Positions 21,851 to 33,742 are shown, counted from the first letter of the stretch. The stretch: DNA of 64,000 nt from Gnetum montanum (GCA_015680685.1 MNCI01000851.1:249619-313618), one strand, 5' to 3'. The notes: generated from the sequence alone by a model not told the origin. Numbers and translations: made by a program.

Positions 21851-22808
21851 TCTTCGCCTTGCTAATCAATGGATTTCTTGGGAAGCGTTCGAAAACCTAT
21901 ATGGCGCTTCAAAAGCAATGAGGCTTTGCTTTCACCAGTTACATACATTTCTTCATCAATCTTTACGCCTCGGTGGTGCTATCCAAGGTCTTTTTCATGG
22001 CCTCTATTGGTCAAATGGGTCAAAATTTTTCCTTATCGACCACATGTTCCCTTCCAATTGTTACATGATTCTTCCGAAGTCATTCTTCGCTGTAATCGAT
22101 CTTGGAATAAACAAGAAACTGAGGATTTTTGGATCTCTCTTTTCAACCAAATTTGGCATCTCTTGACTCTTCCTAAAATTCAACAATTCCTTTGGTGTTT
22201 TCTTCATCAAGGTCTCCCAATCGGGAAACGTTTAGCATACCTTGGGATTCACTCCCCTAAGTGCCCTTTATGTAATGACCCTGAAACCTTTGTCCATGTT
22301 TTTTGGCTTTTCCCATTTGCTCAGCATGCATGGGAGTGGGCCTCTAAGGTTTTTCCCTCCTGCACTCTTACACAAGAGGCTGTAATGTTTGGTTTCTTAC
22401 CTATCAGGTCCAAAAACTCTCATTTCCTATGGAAGATCCTTAGGCCCATCATCCTATATAATATTTGGAAACGTAGATGTACCACACATTTTCAAAAGAC
22501 AATTATTTCAAACTCCTTACAGCTAACTACTTCGGAAAAAATGCAAATTTTACGGCATGTTCACTTCCAAATTATATCTCAAGCCCCAACATTCAAGATG
22601 AATGCTAATCAGTTGTTTCTCTTATTGCAGCCATGGAGTCATATCGGAGATCCAAATAATCACCATCATCAGGCCTCACTTCAGAAGAAAGTCTCTTAAT
22701 TAAGCCACAGTTCTCTACACTAGTCGGCCTTTTCCTCTTTCTTCCACCTAAGTTCTCTTCCCAAAATCCACATCCAGGAAAAGTTACACACATTTCAGTG
22801 AATGGTTG
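21851..22808 (+). pseudogene. LINE-type (non-LTR retrotransposon) C-terminal fragment with zf-RVT domain
   Basis: The frame at 21869-22699 encodes text typical of the end of plant non-LTR retrotransposon ORF2: WHLLTLPKIQQFLWCFLHQG, CPLCNDPETFVHVFWLFPFA and HAWEWA. This is the zinc-binding reverse transcriptase-associated domain (C-x2-C ... E-T-x-x-H). The last cysteine of the motif, usually within a FxxC segment after the His, is replaced by F (WLFPFA). No RT or endonuclease domain is present upstream, so the piece is 5'-truncated, as usual for LINE relics, or cut by the repeat. No poly-A tail is clear before the gap at 22809. Confidence 0.75.
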
Positions 22809-22809
22809 N
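22809..22809. other. one-base assembly gap
   Basis: Single n at 22809. Sequence resuming at 22811 repeats the text at 21642, so this join, like the one at 17620, lies beside a duplication. Confidence 0.9.
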
Positions 22810-22810
22810 C

Positions 22811-23037
22811 ATTTTAAACATGAATAAGTTTATTTCTAGATATCTAATTGAGGTGAAATATGTATCATTAGGATCGTCTTTTTATATACTTTTAATTATA
22901 TAATTTATTTTTCTTTTTGGCATTTAAATTTTTGTTATGTAAAGTTTTATTTTTAATTAATTTTCATTAATTATTTATAGTAATAGCAAAGAATTTTTCT
23001 AAATCATGTTGCTCTACTTTCATTATGCTTCAAATTG
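22811..23037. repeat. long direct repeat, right copy
   Basis: 227 bp, matching 21642-21850. After CAAATTG the right copy continues into a different sequence (ATCTTGTTTTT) from the left copy (TCTTCGCC). Confidence 0.8.
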
Positions 23038-23194
23038 ATCTTGTTTTTATTAAATAATTATTTTCTAAATTAGTAAATCAAGGTTAAATGTAGATCCCTT
23101 AGGGTTTTGTAACATTTCTATTAATTATTTATAAGATTATATAAATAATTAATCAGAGTGATACACAGCTACTTTTACTAATTGCCATCCTTAT

Positions 23195-24069
23195 TGATGA
23201 GTCACGGTTTGCCAAGCCCTGATATTGGGTATACGATATTGGGTATGCAATATTAGGTATGTGATATTGTAGGCTTGGAAACGATGTTGGATATCCAATA
23301 TTGTTGTCCTATGTTATCCTATAAATACAACATTGCAGTGTTTTTTTTTTGGTGGGTGGGGGGTGGGGCGGGGGGAGTCTTTAGTTAGTTTTTAGTTTTC
23401 AGTTCTTATAGTTAGTTTTAGTGTTCTTTCCAAGTGCATGCTTGGTGATGCTTGTAAATGCAACCTTTGTTCGAGTGTGACATACTTGGACATGCACACA
23501 ATCAGCAATAAAGATAAAGATTTCTCCATCATTGCAACATTCACTTAGCTTTCAATTGTTGATTATTTATTGTTGTTTTCTTAGTTAATATTTCTTTTAT
23601 CATTATTTACTATTCCTATCGTTAACGTGGAACGAGTACACATTAATCACAAACATTTAAGTGTAACTACGTGGTAGCCTAATAGTGTATCGAGTAGTGC
23701 TTCGCGTGATGTGCGCTTGGTAATCCTAGAAGTAGTACACGAAGTCCAAGATGCATACGGATGATTAGGGATGAATGCTCATTGCACTTAATCTAGCTTA
23801 GATCTAATTTCCTATTTCCCATTAGCTTAATTAAGTTATCTCTTATTGTCCTTAGGAGTAGCATGGTAGTAGGGATCACATCATACACCTCACTCTAGAC
23901 TAAACCATATGTGACAAAGCAAATACTAGTCTAAGTGGGAAGATAGTGAACTGTGATCAATGTATAACCATCTAGGTGCCACAACTAGTCCATCTATGGA
24001 GTTCGACCGAATCATGCGTACATGCTCATATTCATATGGTTGAGCGTAGGGGTACCTCGCCACTCATCA
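23195..24069 (+). repeat. L4: 5' LTR of element D
   Basis: 875 bp from TGATGAGTCACGG to CACTCATCA. U3 has the GATATTGGGTAT palindrome-type array (about 23220-23310), TATAAATA at 23320-23327 and AATAAA at 23507-23512. A G-rich tract at 23351-23375, about 30 bp after the TATA, has four or more runs of G and can form a quadruplex near the predicted RNA start. Confidence 0.87.
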
Positions 24070-24070
24070 T

Positions 24071-24088
24071 TGGCGCCATTGCCGAGGA
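24071..24088 (+). other. primer-binding site, tRNA-Asp type (element D)
   Basis: TGGCGCCATTGCCGAGGA, two G-to-A differences from the ideal complement of tRNA-Asp, one base after the LTR. Confidence 0.87.
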
Positions 24089-24203
24089 TGGTGCTAATTA
24101 TCTAGATTAGCTATATCATACAAGATCGTTGTAACAGGGTATTAATGATATATCTTTCAGACAAAGAAATTAAATTCAATTAAGTCACACAAAATTCACG
24201 ACA

Positions 24204-27063
24204 ATGTCTCTTTCACAAGACAATGATAATGCAACATTTGGCGAGGCAATTCATTGGAGAACTAATGAAATTTATGATGAAGAGGAAGTTTGGAGTACTC
24301 AATCTTATGTAGGAGTTTCATATGTTCATAGACACCCCAATAATACTCAAGGACTTTTGTCATTCAACTTAGACAACTTTAGTGAAAGATGGAACATCCC
24401 ATAGAATGAGGGGGCTCGTAAGGCCTAGGACCTTATCAATGGGTAGCAAGAGTACATTAGGGGATGATTGGGAGACTTACAAAAGTCATGACAAGTCTTC
24501 CAATTCCCTCTCTTCTTCTGCTCTTTTAATGTTGGGTTGTGACACAGATGACTATTCCTTAAGGGGTTGACGTAGAAATAAAAATCAAACCCATAGGAAA
24601 AATTAGGAATTCTGACATGAACATAGATAATAGTGTCCCAACTCATGAACTCGCAACCTATTTAGTGACGATGAACTCCTATTGGCCACTAAGAGCCTAA
24701 TGCATATAATAGAGGCTGTTTAGATATCTCACAAGCATCACAAGGAAATTCATCTACCTAGGCTTCATTTAAATGACACCTTTAGTGAAAGATGGAACAT
24801 CCCATAGAGTGAGGGGGCCCGTAAGGCCTAGGACCTTCTCAATGGGTAGCAAGAGTACATTAGGGGATGATTGGGAGACTTACAAAAGTCATGATGAGTC
24901 TTCCAATTCCCTTTCTTCCTCTGCTCTTTTAATGTTGGCTTGTGACACAGATGACTATTCCTTAAGGGGTTGATGTAGAAATAAAAATCGAACCCATAGG
25001 CAAAATCAGGAATTCCGACATGAACATAGACAACAGTGTCCCAACTCACGAACTCACAACCTATTTAGTGACGATGAACTCCTATTGGCCACTAAGAGTC
25101 TAATGCATATAATAGAGGCTGTTCAGATATCTCATAGGCATCACAAGGAAAGTCATCTACCTAGGCTTCACTTAAAAAATTTTCCTAAGTTCTTAGGAGG
25201 CTATGATTTAGATCCACAACATCATTTACAAGCCTTTTATGATGCTTGTGTATGGAACAACACTGAGAATGGATGGAAAAGGCTTAAGCTCTTTCCTATG
25301 ACACTTGTTGGCCAAGCTAAAGTGTGGTACAAGTCTTTAAAATTGAATTCAGTCTACCATTGGCCTACAATGGTAAACCTCTTCAACGAAAGATATCAAA
25401 CCTATGCAAGAGTGTCAACCTTAAGGAGACAAATCCAAGAGTGGAAAGAAGGGTAACATGAACCCTTGGACATAGCCTTAGAAAGATATTACTCTTTGTT
25501 AAAAAAATGCCTAGGCCATGGGTTCTCTAAGGAAAGGCTAATGTATCACATCATGGATGGGCTTCATAATGAAAGAAGGAAGACCCTAGGGACGTAGGCC
25601 CTAGGTCAACTATATGAACTACGAACCCATCAATTCCAAGAGCTTATTAAGTGGGTAGCAAAATAAGAAGGAGAAATAGCCAAATGGGAGAATGTTAAAA
25701 AATCTCAACAAGATCAAACTCTTGAAATAACAGAGGTCCATAATTATGAAGAGGAGAAATCAACCCACCTTGAGGAGGTGAAACTGTCCCTACCTTTGCC
25801 AATACTAAAATCACTAAATGAAATCGAGGCAAAGATCAACAAGATGATAGAGTGGGTACATGAAAAATGTGGAGAATATGCAGACATTATTAGAGGGAGA
25901 CCCACACAAGATAACTTTGACAACCAAAATAAACAAAGGATACCAAACCTAGAAACAAGATAGAACACCATTCAACAATTGGGAAGAAGGGCTGAAGAAA
26001 ATGAGGATAGGGGCTCAGCTACAAATCATAAGTATCAATGCAATGTTTGCTTGTACAATCACCTAAAAGGCCAATGCCCAATCTTGTCACATCTACATGA
26101 GCATTAGGGAAGAATGTTACATCCAGATTTTGTATAGAAGTACATGGTTGGATGCATCCCTATCCCACAACTTTATGGGAAATTCCAAAACTCATCATCC
26201 TATCCATGGGAAAATTCTTACCAGCCTCAATAATGTGCTCAACCACAGTGGCAAAATCCCCAGTTGTGGGGCCATCGCCAAATTGGCCACACCCTTCGTA
26301 CCACCCGAAACCAAGTGCTTATTATGTTCAACACCTTGTTTCTTCAACTAGATCAACATCCTCCACTTCACCTCATTTTTATCACTCTCCTGAGTATCAT
26401 CAACCCATGTCCTCTCCTACGAGATCACCACCTCATATTCCTTACACTCATCCTTACTCTCAATATTCTCATCCTTCACCTCCTTCTACATTGCCACTAG
26501 TTGTACTGGAAGGTTTTGCACCATAGCACCAACCAATAAACATTACTTGTGTTGCTATTGTTAATAGCAGTTGGAGTCCTCCACAACATTGAAAGCATCC
26601 TTTCTTTAGGCATGGCCATAGAAAGAGATAACACGATTTTGAAACCACTCCATCCTCCAACTTAGTAAAAGCCCAACACAATTATGTAACTTCCTCTTCA
26701 AACTTAACACCTCCTGTTACCTTATCTAGGCCACTAATTGATACTCCAACAACCATGCAGCCCAATAAATATAACAACATGAGGAGACATATCAATCCTT
26801 ACATACCATCTTATGGTTATGGGTGCCATAGTGGGTCAAATTCTTATCACATGACCACATCTTATAATCTGCCCCACTATGCCTACTTTAATCAAGTGTG
26901 TAAACCCCAATTTGGGTACATTCCTACCACTATACCAAAAGATATTCAATGGTTTGGATATGATTGGATCCTAATATTTCCAACATGCATGGATCCTAAC
27001 TTTCCATTTATTAATTCTCACCATGATAAAAGTTTTAGTCATGGGGGATATCCCCCATTCTAA
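24204..27063 (+). pseudogene. gag of element D (with internal tandem duplication)
   Basis: Starts MSLSQDNDNATFGEAIHWRT, matching E (56985) and G (38713). The conserved core is open at 25085-25456: HHKESHLPRLHLKNF, GGYDLDPQHHLQAFYDAC, KLFPMTLVGQAKVWYKSL and FNERYQTYARVS. It continues past stops into EPLDIALERYYSLL and HQFQELIKWVAK. A zinc knuckle at about 26040-26090 (CNVC, YNHLKGQC) again has C-X2-C-X3-H-X4-C spacing. The C-terminus is proline- and tyrosine-rich, ends HGGYPPF at 27063 and runs straight into noncoding DNA with no protease. Stops in the first 600 bp and at several later points mark it as decayed. Confidence 0.82.
24371..25176 (+). repeat. 403-bp tandem duplication inside gag of element D
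   Basis: AGTGAAAGATGGAACATCCC occurs at 24381 and again at 24784; the copies run in register for about 400 bp with few differences (for example CAATGGGTAGCAAGAG in both). Element E has only one copy at the corresponding place (about 56810-56450), so it arose after D and E separated. Confidence 0.85.
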
Positions 27064-28146
27064 TAAGCAGAATTAATAAATGTTTTTCCTTTTCTTTGTT
27101 TTTACAAATTTTTTTATTTTTTTGTATTTCAATTTTTTGTTTTCTAATTTCTCATTTTCCAATTTGACATTTTATCTTTTTTAGGGTAATCTCATATGTG
27201 AATAAAATACTCATGTAACCAGTCAATTGAGGCATTGTTCTATGTTATCGAGTCACAAGTGACTAATTATTTAGACAGTGAACCCACAACATCCATTAAT
27301 AAGAGTTTTTTGCCCTAGGTATGATGATATTCTTATTATCATCAAAACTTAAAGTAACTTTGTACTCATTATGCCTAGAGCAAAGAGTGATAGACTAAGA
27401 GGGAATGGCAAGGGTGTGACATCAAGGGAACTTGTGGATTCTCTTTGGTGACATCTATATGTGCTATCATGTATCTTGGTTGTACTAAGATCCTTGTAGA
27501 TCTAATGAAAAATGGGAGTAAGGGTTGTAATAAAGGCACTCAATAAAGGAACTTAATGCTATTTTGGGGGGTTCCACTAGAAAGACATGCACACATGCTT
27601 GAAGGTTGGTAGCTTTTCCAGATCACCTTTGGGAAAGACCAAGTGCAAAAGAAACTAGAAGAAGAAAAAGAAAAGAAAATGAAAGCAAAGAAGAAAAGAA
27701 AGAAATGAAGTAGAAAAGAAAAGCATAAGAAAAATGTGTCAAAAAAAAATTCAAATCACTCTTCCCTTGCACAAAATGCCAAGTGATCGTACACCTTGCT
27801 ATCATGATGCCCTTATGATTGTCTATCATTGGGATGAAATAATGTGATGTCACTGATCAGAGGTATGGACTTGGTTTTGATCTTAGATTGAAAGGCTAAT
27901 GTTACTTTAATCACGCACAACACATAGGATTCATTGTGCCTAGGGTAAGTTACCTCACTTCCCGATATCTATAATCCCTTCTACAATTTGTCTCATCTCA
28001 TGGTCCAGGTACTACTAACTTGTGTCTTGTGTGGCATAGAATTTGTACCTCATAGCTGTGGTACTTAACATGTGTGTGTTTTGTTGCATAGGTGCAGGTT
28101 GCATTTAACCCTTATAGTGCCTATAGACATTTTAAGATGTGGTTAC

Positions 28147-28200
28147 ACAAGGGCATTATAGGTTGGAACTTGCTTTGGGGGGGATCCACTTGCATGACTA
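28147..28200 (+). other. conserved purine-cored noncoding module, copy 3 (element D)
   Basis: GGGCATTATAGGTTGGAAC then TTGCTTTGGGGGGGATCCAC and TTGCAT. Same position relative to the env-like ORF as in E. Confidence 0.5.
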
Positions 28201-28503
28201 TTGTAATTTGTACTTGTTACAAAACAACACATCATTTTATATCCTCCGAGTACTCCATTGCCAAATCTATCCTTTCCTTTGTCATCATTTTAATCAAACA
28301 TTCCTTAGAACCATTACATGCCCTTTTTCCTCATCCTTTTCAAAGAACTTCATTGTATGACTCCACTTCAATACACTTTCGATGCCTCAATTCCCACTTT
28401 CCATTACCCCTGACCTTTCGAATCTACCTTAAATCCTTCAAGTTTGGCCCTAAAAACTCAAATAATCATCAATTCTACTAAGTACCCTATCTTGGTTGGG
28501 ACG

Positions 28504-28591
28504 TGATATTGGGTACTCGATATTGGGTTTGACATAATATCGAGTATGTGCTATCGCATATACAATATTGTGTCCATAAAACGTATATATA
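28504..28591 (+). promoter_or_regulatory. U3-like internal promoter upstream of the env-like ORF (element D)
   Basis: A run of GATATT/ATATCG units (GATATTGGGTACTCGATATT and relatives, 28504-28572) is followed by TATATATA at 28584-28591. This reproduces the order found in every complete LTR U3 here: palindrome array, then TATA box. It lies about 505 bp before the ATG at 29096. E and H2 carry the equivalent. Promoter activity is inferred. Confidence 0.5.
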
Positions 28592-29095
28592 GGGGACCCC
28601 TACGTACTACACATGTCATTTTCAATAGTTGACACGAGGGGAGTTGTTCAAATTTTCTTCCATGATTTTCAGAGTTTTGCAAGTCTAAATTAAACTTTCA
28701 ATATTTCACTCTTCAACACTCTGATTTCTTTTTTCATTGAAACTAATTAAACTTAGAGTGTTCAACTTAGTTGTGGGGGAGGGGTACTGTAGAACTTGCA
28801 CATAATTTTTTTGAAATTTGCTATTGCCCAAAGGATATCATAGGGGTAAGTACTATAAGAAATTCATGCCAAGCTAATTTTCTCCCTTCACCCATGTCAT
28901 CTAAGTTATTATATGTGTCACCTAAATAGATCAGGTTTGACATTAAAATTTTAGGGCAACTTCCTTGAAAAATTTCTAACTTTAGCATCACACTAAGCAA
29001 AGAATTAAACATTTATCAAAGGCAATGAGTAAGGTATAAGATAACTAAATTTCTTTAAATAACCTTACTAAAAATTGATCCTTGTGTGATTATAG

Positions 29096-31890
29096 ATGGC
29101 CCTTAAAAGAGGACAACAAGGAGGACCTTTTCAAGGTACAAATTAAAGCTCAAGAGGAGGCAAAGGCCAAGGACCTTATGTAGAACATGCAAAGTAGGAG
29201 GCACAATTATTCAACATCCATAAGGAAACTCCTGTCACTACATAATTTGGCCAAGCAGAAGGTGGAGAGGTTAGGGTGCTAAAATAAGGACAACACCTCA
29301 TGTTGTCCCCAGAATGTGTTCAAGCCATTCAGGAAAAGTTCACATCCACTGCCATGATTGTGGAACTTAATTTTAGGCCTTTTATCAAATTTTCCCTTGA
29401 ACTAGTCAAGAATCTACTTAAGGGATCTCCACTATCACCCATCCTCTTGAGAGTGGAGAGTGGTATCTAGGTGAAACATATCAATTTTTGCACAATAAAG
29501 AAGAGGGCACCACCATTAATATTGGTGGAATTTTAGTAGATTTCTTCACAAAGACCATTGTAAAAGTTTTGAATCTTCCAAATAGAGGGGCCAAAGTTGC
29601 TCATTTATCCACTCACTCTAATGCAAATGCAAGAAAAGTATGGTTAAAAAGGGCATATGGTAAAGAAGATAAGACATATGGAGAATTAACCTTTGAAGAG
29701 AGGATTTACTTTAAAATTGATACCTATCACATTTTCCCAATAAAGGATTTAAATAGAATTTCTACTTATGCAACAAGAGGAAGCGTAATTTTGATGGGCA
29801 AGGTTGATGCTAATTTGCCTCATCTATATTTAACATAAATATTAAGGTGGTTTGAAGAATGGAAGATAGGAAAGTTTGCATTGCCTTTTTCGTGTCTAAT
29901 CAAGAAGCTATGTCAACGTGTTGGAATTTTGGGGTACACCAATGACATCCTTAGAAAAGCTTAGAATACTTCATATTCTGAATTACTCAAACCACCAGCA
30001 CTAAGAAAAGATGTTGGTGAGACGTTGGATTCTGAACAAGAACATATGGTTGGGCCCACTGCACCTCAAATAATAGGGCCTAGCTAACTTCCAGACACAA
30101 GGCCTAGCCAACAATAAGAATTAGGGCCTAGCATGTAGCCCACAGGCCAGCAAGACCAGCAACCACCATCATTGCCACAAAAATACTAATCGTCGATGAG
30201 CCATATCAGGGCCATCGCTGAGACAATCTGTTAGGGGAACAAAGATGAGGCCAATATCTTCAAGGTGATTGATGATGCTATATAGCCAACCATATCAATT
30301 GATCCTACAAGGGATAAAGTCTTAATTCAATTAGGAGAAGGGGAATCACACGGGTCACAACAGATCTCTGGAAATGCTGCATCATTCCAAGTGTAATTAG
30401 AAACTAGTGAAGGTGCCATAGTGGTGGTCAGGCAACATCAGAATGCAGATGGAGCAGCATAGGTGGTCAAAGACCACATCAAAGAATCTTTGAACGTTCT
30501 TGTTGTGCCACCAGCAGATCTAACTAGAGTAAGAGATGCTCAATTCCTAACTAGTCCCTCGATGACTTCCCTTGTGCATGAGGATGTTCTTAATCATTTA
30601 CTGCAGATAGGGCAAGTAATGACTTCTCTGTTTGACATTCTTGATAATGTCATTGCAGTACATTCAAACCTCATCACCACTAAAGGGAAGCTGATCATGA
30701 CTGAGGTTAGGATTGAACATGTAGAAGCTGAGTTGTAGAGACTCCAAGAAAATTTTGTTGCCCTACAAGCTAAACAGCAGGATCCATCCCAATTTGTTGC
30801 AGCCGATCAGTAAGAATCTTTTAGAATAAAGTAACTAAATGAATTATTAATGGAGAATAAAAGGGTGGCGATGGAAAAAGAGAAGGCTGATTAGGATGCA
30901 TTGGTAGTAGAAGCAAAAGCATATGCCCATGCCAAAGCCCTTAATGCCTTACAAGAGGAGAATAAACAACTTGCTGCTGAGAACCTCTGGTTGGCTATCA
31001 TTGAAAAATAGAAAAATGTTCTTGAGGAAAGCCTTCAGAAAATGAGAGAACAATTAATAAGAGTCAACCAAGATATAAGTTGCTTAGCTAAAGAAAATAA
31101 AACCCTCTCAATGGAGGAGGTATGCGTTATCTGATAGAAGACAACTACTGAAATAAGTGCATGGAAAAATGAGGCTAAGAAGCATGAAATATTAAAGAAG
31201 CACTTCTATGACCAAGTGGGCATATACAAGGAAATCATTGGGAAGGAACTTCAAATGACCAAGGCACATATCAACTCCCTCAATGCTCAAAACACTGATT
31301 GGCAGGCCATTCTGGATACTTATGCCCTTGCCCATTAGGCAGACTTAAAAAGTTGAGACTTGTAGATTCAAGATCTCAAAGAATACATAGAGTTGGCAAA
31401 TCTAGGATATGCCAACTTAGCCATGCTGATAGTAGAATGCCCAAAGAATGAGCTTGAGAAGCAAGTAGTGACCACTTACGTAAGATATGAAGCTGAGTTT
31501 GTTGAATATAAGAAAACATTGTAGAGATTAGAGGTTGCAAACTTTGAATTGGAAGTGGTAAAGGCCAGCTCCCAAAGTTGAAAAGATGTAGCAACAAATT
31601 TGGCTCGACAACTTACAGATTACTAGGAACTCAAAGACAAAGCTAGAGCCTATGAAGAGGAATGATGACTATTTGTAGCATGGTATGTCAAGGTCAATCA
31701 AATGTTCCTATAGTTGTCATGTCCATGGGAAGTGTCGGCTCCATTAAACATTGTAACATCAGCATGGACAACTCATGATCTTTAGACAGAAGAGGAGAAA
31801 CTTTAGGTGCTTCTTCAAAGGTATTAATTTTAGAAGCTTGGAGCGTAGGACATGAAAGGCACCCATAGAGGAGCCACCACCACTAGAAAT
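29096..31890 (+). pseudogene. env-like / coiled-coil ORF of element D
   Basis: Starts ATGGCCCTTAAAAGAGG directly after TGATTATAG. The N-terminal domain has LNFRPFIKFSLELV, EWYLGETYQFL-type text and NKEEGTTINIGGILVDFF, then GKEDKTYGELTFEERIYFKI, YHIFPIKDLNRISTYA and LPFSCLIKKLC. This is the same domain order as in B and H2 and resembles the plant transposon protein of Athila env-like ORFs. From about 30460 to 31680 there is a long coiled coil (DHIKESLNVLVV, EHVEAEL, YAHAKALNALQEENK). Open pieces at 29488-29838 and 30463-30738 are separated by stops. No signal peptide or membrane span was seen. A structural or nucleic-acid-associated role is as likely as an envelope role. Confidence 0.6.
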
Positions 31891-32040
31891 CACATGAGTT
31901 CCACAAGTTTTTTGTTTTGTGTTGGTGTCCAAATTTTGTTTTTCTTTCCACATTGCAACATGAAACAATCCATGGTCAATCAATAATCCCATACCTATCC
32001 ATTATTTGTAATTGAATGAACTTGTTCCTCATTTTGTTTG

Positions 32041-32075
32041 ACTTGAGGACGAGTCTTTATTTAGTTGTGAGGGTA
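32041..32075 (+). other. polypurine tract region of element D
   Basis: ACTTGAGGACGAGTC followed by GTTGTGAGGGTA abuts the 3' LTR. The GAGGAYGAG word upstream of the tract is conserved in C, E, G, H1 and the displaced end of B. Confidence 0.75.
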
Positions 32076-32963
32076 TGATGAGTCATAGTTTTCCAAGCCC
32101 TGATATTAGGTATACAATATCTAGTATGCGATATCATAGGCTTGGAAATGATGTTGGATATCCGATATTATTGTTCCCATGTTATCTTATAAATATAGCT
32201 TGAGGTGCATAGTAGAGGAAGCTGTTTTTTTTTTTTTGGGGGGGGGGGGAGGAGTCTTTACTTAGTTTTTAGTTTTCAGTTCTTATAGTTAGCTTTAGTG
32301 TTCTTTCCAAGTGCATGCCCATAGTGTGATGCTGGTAATTGTATGGAACCTTTGTTAGAGTGTGACATACTTGGACATGCACATGATCAGCAATAAAGAT
32401 CAAGATTACTCCATCATTGTAGCATTCACTTAGCTTTTAATTATTTTAATTATTGATTATTTATTATTGTTTTCTTAGTTAATATTTCTTTTATCATCAT
32501 TTACTATTCCCGTTGTTAACGCGAAATGAGTATGCCTTAATCATGAACATTTAAGTGTAACTATGTGGTAACCCAGTAGCATATTGAGCAGTGCTTTGAG
32601 TGATGTGTGCTTGGTAATACTAGAAGTAGTACACAAAGTCCAAGATGCATATGGATGATTAGGGACATATGCTTATCGCACTTAAGCTAGCTTAGATCTG
32701 ATTTCCTATTGCCCATTACCTTAATCAAGTTATCTCTTATTGTCCTTAGGAGTAGCATAGTAGTAGAGATCACATCATACACCTCACTTTGGACTAAATC
32801 ATATGTGACAAAGAAAATACTAGTCCAAGTGGGAAGACAATGAACTACAATCACTGTATAACCATCTAGGTGCCACAACTAGTCCATCCGTGGAGTTTGA
32901 CCAAATCGTGCATACATGCTTGTATTCGTATGGTTGAGCGTAAGGGTACCTCACCACTCATCA
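32076..32963 (+). repeat. L5: 3' LTR of element D
   Basis: 888 bp from TGATGAGTCATAG to CACTCATCA. TATAAATA at 32188-32195, then a T run and a run of about 12 G at 32238-32249. Followed by CTTAT, the target duplication. Confidence 0.87.
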
Positions 32964-32968
32964 CTTAT

Positions 32969-33737
32969 GAACACTTTTTTAGCCTTGATGTTAGCTTTCT
33001 TGACTGCTATTAAGAGCAACATTATTGAAATTGTGGTTAGTAATGATATTTTTTCTTAGTTAACGTTATGTTCTAGTTCAACTCAGTTAAGATGTTTGCC
33101 TATTCAAGTGCTTAACTATGGCTCAACCAAATCCATGTTTAAATGACATTGAAATAGAAGTGTTCATATGCAATGCTCATCACTCTTAATAAGGTCCTAC
33201 TTTATTTTGACTTTTCTTTGACAAAAGAGTGCAATTGCATACTTGATAATGAGCCTTAGTTCTTTGGGGTTCAAGGGCTAGCCTAAATATTGTAATAGAG
33301 GATCTTCCTTTAAACAAAAGACTCTTCCAGAAGACTCTAAAAGATAAATTCTTAGCTAAATTTTAGTTGAACATAGTAGGAGAAAAACATTTTTAATTAC
33401 ATTCTCTTAAACAAGGTTTGTTATCTAATACTCAAAAGTACATTTTCTTAGAGGAGCTTTCACTATCTCCTTATCAATACAGGTCATTGGATTAATTTAC
33501 CTAGAGAAAAGTGTATTTGCAAATTGTGCAAGCAAAGCATAGAAGATGAAGAAAATATATTTTTATTTTACCAATCTTTGACTTACATACAAATTAATTA
33601 TAATATCAATTTTAATTTGCTGATTATTTTCTCTCAAGTTGATGCTATTTACTTTGATCATTACATTACTGATGTTTTCAACTTCTTTTGTGATTTACTA
33701 GATGTAATAAAAAATTTCTAGTTTCTAGTTCTCATAA
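32969..33737 (+). pseudogene. spacer between D and E with a probable LINE-type relic
   Basis: Old DNA between two insertions. At about 33500-33600 the text CICKLCKQSIEDEENIFLFY resembles the C-terminal zinc-binding motif of non-LTR retrotransposon polyproteins (C-x-x-C ... EDE-x-H), with the His and last Cys changed. Upstream, 33290-33500 is stop-rich and only loosely similar to that family. Calling it a LINE relic is an inference. Confidence 0.35.
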
Positions 33738-33742
33738 TTAAT

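Larger units (their letters stand above)
27064..29095 (+). other. noncoding region of element D where pol would be expected
   Basis: About 2 kb between gag and the env-like ORF. It starts at the same place as in E (ATATCCCCCATTCTAATAAG in D). It contains GGGTGTGACATCAAGGGAAC near 27411, an A/G-rich stretch at 27650-27760, the purine-cored module at about 28147-28195, the internal promoter-like cassette at 28504-28591 and splice-like signals at 28846 and 29095. Reading frames inside (for example 28092-28481) show no RT, RNase H or integrase motif. Confidence 0.7.
23195..32963 (+). mobile_element. element D: complete non-autonomous element (gag + env-like, no pol), TSD CTTAT
   Basis: 9769 bp bounded by LTRs L4 and L5 and flanked by CTTAT at 23190-23194 and 32964-32968. 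Order: LTR, tRNA-Asp PBS, gag, about 2 kb noncoding DNA with a conserved module and a U3-like internal promoter, env-like ORF, polypurine tract, LTR. No protease, reverse transcriptase, RNase H or integrase text appears. The LTRs differ visibly, so the insertion is older than C. Element E has the same layout in an independent insertion. Confidence 0.85.
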
